Shown in pieces: positions 7,143 to 8,419 of a stretch of DNA of 8,419 bases. The DNA comes from an uncultured Bacillota bacterium (lineage in GTDB: Bacteria > Bacillota_I > Bacilli_A > RF39 > UBA660): contig CAMXBB010000047.1 in the NCBI GenBank assembly GCA_947179265.1, forward strand, positions 1 to 8,419, read 5' to 3'. Below the pieces are notes generated by a model. That model worked only from the letters and a program-made list of their open reading frames with translations, had not been told where the DNA came from and ran no database searches. The position numbers and the translations under genes are program-made. Each line of letters begins with the position of its first letter. Positions within the stretch are counted from its first letter, which is position 1.

Positions 7143-7165
7143 TATAGAAGTTTTATTTATTTTAC
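7125..7165 (+). terminator. terminator ending the peptidase operon, stop codon in its loop
   Basis: A 14-bp perfect stem, AATAAAACTTCTAT (7125-7138) and ATAGAAGTTTTATT (7144-7157), with a 5-nt loop TTAAT that includes most of the stop codon (7140-7142), then a T-rich tail TTATTTT. The 5' arm is the coding sequence of the last residues. The A-rich 5' flank is weak support for function on the other strand too, but no gene lies there. Confidence 0.85.
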
Positions 7166-7205
7166 TGTAAAGTATAAAATACTAACAAATTTAACTTACA
7201 TTTTA

Positions 7206-7214
7206 TGTTATAAT
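7206..7214 (+). promoter_or_regulatory. extended -10 promoter of the zinc-ribbon membrane-protein gene
   Basis: TGTTATAAT is a perfect extended -10 (TG-n-TATAAT). No good -35 is seen 16-18 bp upstream, which is usual for extended -10 promoters. Transcription would start near 7221, leaving only a short leader before the ribosome site at 7223. The position just after the operon terminator supports a separate unit. Confidence 0.7.
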
Positions 7215-7222
7215 CTTCTTAT

Positions 7223-7230
7223 GGTAGGTG
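7223..7230 (+). promoter_or_regulatory. ribosome binding site choosing ATG 7237
   Basis: GGTAGGTG lies 6 nt before the ATG at 7237. The in-frame GTG at 7228 is part of this site and is rejected as the start. Confidence 0.65.
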
Positions 7231-7236
7231 TTTAAA

Positions 7237-8238
7237 ATGAATTCAGATGTAAATAATTCTCAAAATAGTAATCAAACTGTAGTTCCAAATATGACACCTA
7301 ATGTTAATAGTAATCCAGTAGTAGTACCAATAAATCAAAATGTTAATAATGCTTTGGATAATCAAGTAGTAAATCCTACACCTGTTCAAATAAAAATTGA
7401 AGATAATCCTCAATCTGTAGTAAATTCCAATGTTCAAAACTCAGCAGTTATTAACAATGTAGGTAGTAATGTTAATAATGCAAATACTACTATACCAACT
7501 AATACTATGAATGAAAAGATAAATGCTTTTATCAAAGGATTATTCAATTTTTCTAATGTTAAGAGACTATTTAGTTATGATTGGAGTAATATTATTGATG
7601 AGACTTTACCAAAAGATTCTAAGGAATCAATAGATAAAAGAAGTTATGATAATATCTTTTATGGAGGAGCACTAAAGATTATAGCGGATCTTTTAGCTAT
7701 CATATTTTTAATATGTATGATTTCGGTTATTGATACTATAAATCCAACAAGTATAAGATCACTTAAAACTTGGGGACTAAGTAATGAGATAGGTTTTACA
7801 GCATTTGTTCCTATAATTATTACATTAATAGTATTTACTTATAATAGTGCAATTGGTTATAAACCACAGAAGACAATGGTTCATTTTGCATTTATTTGGT
7901 TGATATTCTTGAGTTCAATATTTTCTATAGTAAAAGTAATAACTTATATTGCAACTTTATTTTTATCACCTTTATGTGCATTACTTGGATTTGTATCATT
8001 ATTTCTTTCATTACTTGGTAATGTTCATGTTATGGTTGGATGCATCGACTTTTGTAGAAGAGTTACAAGAAACTATGTAGTAGCACATACAGTAACTCCA
8101 GTTCAAAGTGCAATTACTACTACTAGAATAGGTGTCGATGATGTAAGTGATCATAGCAGTAAGATATGTCCACATTGTGCAAATAAAATATCACCAACTG
8201 CAACTACATGTAGTTTTTGTGGTAATGAGTTAATCTAA
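7237..8238 (+). CDS. Asn-rich multi-span membrane protein with C-terminal zinc ribbon
   Basis: A 333-residue protein of unknown function. Residues 1-92 are low-complexity, rich in Asn, Val, Pro and Gln with repeated NVNN/NVNS units and no Cys or Trp. Residues 97-140 are a soluble linker (FSNVKRLFSYDWSNIIDETLPKDSKES). Three to four hydrophobic spans follow (about 145-165, 186-204, 213-235 and 236-265). The C-terminus is a compact zinc ribbon, with Cys311, Cys314, Cys325 and Cys328 in the pattern CPHC-x10-CSFC and a closing GNEL. Zinc ribbons of this type occur at the N- or C-terminus of many small bacterial membrane proteins. The ribbon and probably the Asn-rich tail face the cytoplasm (inference). 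It has its own promoter and terminator, so any link with the upstream signal-peptidase operon rests on proximity only. I do not recognise a named family. Confidence 0.85.
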   Translation: MNSDVNNSQNSNQTVVPNMTPNVNSNPVVVPINQNVNNALDNQVVNPTPVQIKIEDNPQSVVNSNVQNSAVINNVGSNVNNANTTIPTNTMNEKINAFIKGLFNFSNVKRLFSYDWSNIIDETLPKDSKESIDKRSYDNIFYGGALKIIADLLAIIFLICMISVIDTINPTSIRSLKTWGLSNEIGFTAFVPIIITLIVFTYNSAIGYKPQKTMVHFAFIWLIFLSSIFSIVKVITYIATLFLSPLCALLGFVSLFLSLLGNVHVMVGCIDFCRRVTRNYVVAHTVTPVQSAITTTRIGVDDVSDHSSKICPHCANKISPTATTCSFCGNELI

Positions 8239-8267
8239 CAAATAGGATAAAACCTATTTGTTTTTTT
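8237..8267 (+). terminator. terminator of the zinc-ribbon gene
   Basis: Perfect 10-bp stem AACAAATAGG (8237-8246) and CCTATTTGTT (8253-8262), loop ATAAAA, seven T residues at 8261-8267. The stem starts inside the stop codon TAA (8236-8238). Confidence 0.92.
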
Positions 8268-8269
8268 AT

Positions 8270-8331
8270 GTAAAAAATTTACAAAAAATGTCAAAAAATC
8301 TATTGACAAAACGCTTAGGACTTGCTAAAAA
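8270..8331 (+). promoter_or_regulatory. strong-looking promoter with A-tract upstream region, cut off at the contig edge
   Basis: Perfect -35 TTGACA at 8303-8308, then 17 bp to TAAAAA at 8326-8331, preceded by TGC (TG-n extended -10 context, 8323-8325). The sequence upstream of the -35 holds A-tracts like an UP element. The -10 appears to be corrupted by the poly-A run that begins at 8327, so the true box may be TATAAT or TAAAAT. TGTCA (8289-8293) and TGACA (8304-8308) are inverted. The downstream gene is not in the window. Confidence 0.5.
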
Positions 8332-8358
8332 AAAAAAAAAAAATAAAAATAAAAATAA

Positions 8359-8419
8359 ATAAATATTAAAAAAATATGACGCGGCCGACGAATACGATTG
8401 TGTATAGGTGGGGGGGCGC
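8359..8419. other. Illumina Nextera adapter read-through (artefact), preceded by poly-A
   Basis: GACGCGGCCGACGA (8378-8391) matches the Nextera read-2 adapter core GACGCTGCCGACGA with one mismatch. Eight bases (8392-8399, ATACGATT) fit an i5 index slot. Then 8400-8419 matches the next adapter part (GTGTAGATCTCGGTGGTCGC) at 14 of 20 bases, most mismatches being G. Just before, 8359-8377 aligns with the 19-bp mosaic end at 10 of 19 bases, and every mismatch is A, as expected from signal bleed after the A-run at 8327-8343. The adapter sequence is from memory. The region is not genomic; trim from about 8327. Confidence 0.85.

Noticed and set aside
7243..7437. Reverse-strand frame in the Asn-rich region
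   Set aside because: Ile/Tyr-rich complement of AAT/GTT repeats; not gene-like.
1..8267. UGA-as-tryptophan (Mycoplasma) code
   Set aside because: All tryptophans are TGG and no gene contains an in-frame TGA.
8378..8419. GC-rich island from horizontal transfer or vector
   Set aside because: Explained better as Nextera adapter with index and degraded base calls.

Overview
This is an AT-rich (roughly 30% GC by eye) bacterial window. All genes are on the + strand, every stop codon is TAA, and all 13 or so Trp codons are TGG, so the ordinary bacterial code applies. AGA-dominated arginine, AGGAGG-type ribosome binding sites and the protein families point to a low-GC Bacillota. The style recalls the uncultured gut lineages near Mollicutes/RF39 and Erysipelotrichia; this placement is inference from composition and family resemblance. 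The right end is a contig edge: the last ~60 bases look like degraded Illumina Nextera adapter rather than genome.

Layout: (1) positions 1-2217 hold the 3' part of an ABC exporter ATPase followed 18 bp later by lysS (class II lysyl-tRNA synthetase), closed by a strong terminator. (2) Positions 2228-4202 form a self-contained unit with its own promoter and terminator. It encodes a 615-residue surface protein with a SipW/TasA-type N-terminal signal, a camelysin/TasA-like beta region, and a Cys-containing C-terminal module. (3) Positions 4268-7165 look like a three-gene operon: a small 186-residue TasA/camelysin-like protein, an ER-type (Ser-His, SipW-like) signal peptidase carrying an unusual multi-membrane-span N-terminal half, and a DUF5305-like bitopic membrane protein, ending in a hairpin that contains the last stop codon. 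(4) Positions 7206-8267 carry a monocistronic gene for an Asn-rich, multi-span membrane protein with a C-terminal zinc ribbon. (5) Positions 8268-8419 contain a strong-looking promoter that runs into poly-A and then adapter.

How the genes may work together (inference): the peptidase at 4870 would process the two proteins with matching GFAA-x3-TL-x-I signals (genes at 2306 and 4283). The small one would be a candidate fibre or matrix subunit and the large one a candidate decorating or adhesive subunit. The DUF5305-like protein would be a membrane partner of the peptidase or of assembly. This would be a TasA-SipW-like surface-fibre system in an enlarged form. The features most worth testing are the 8-span extension of the peptidase and the composite architecture of the large substrate.
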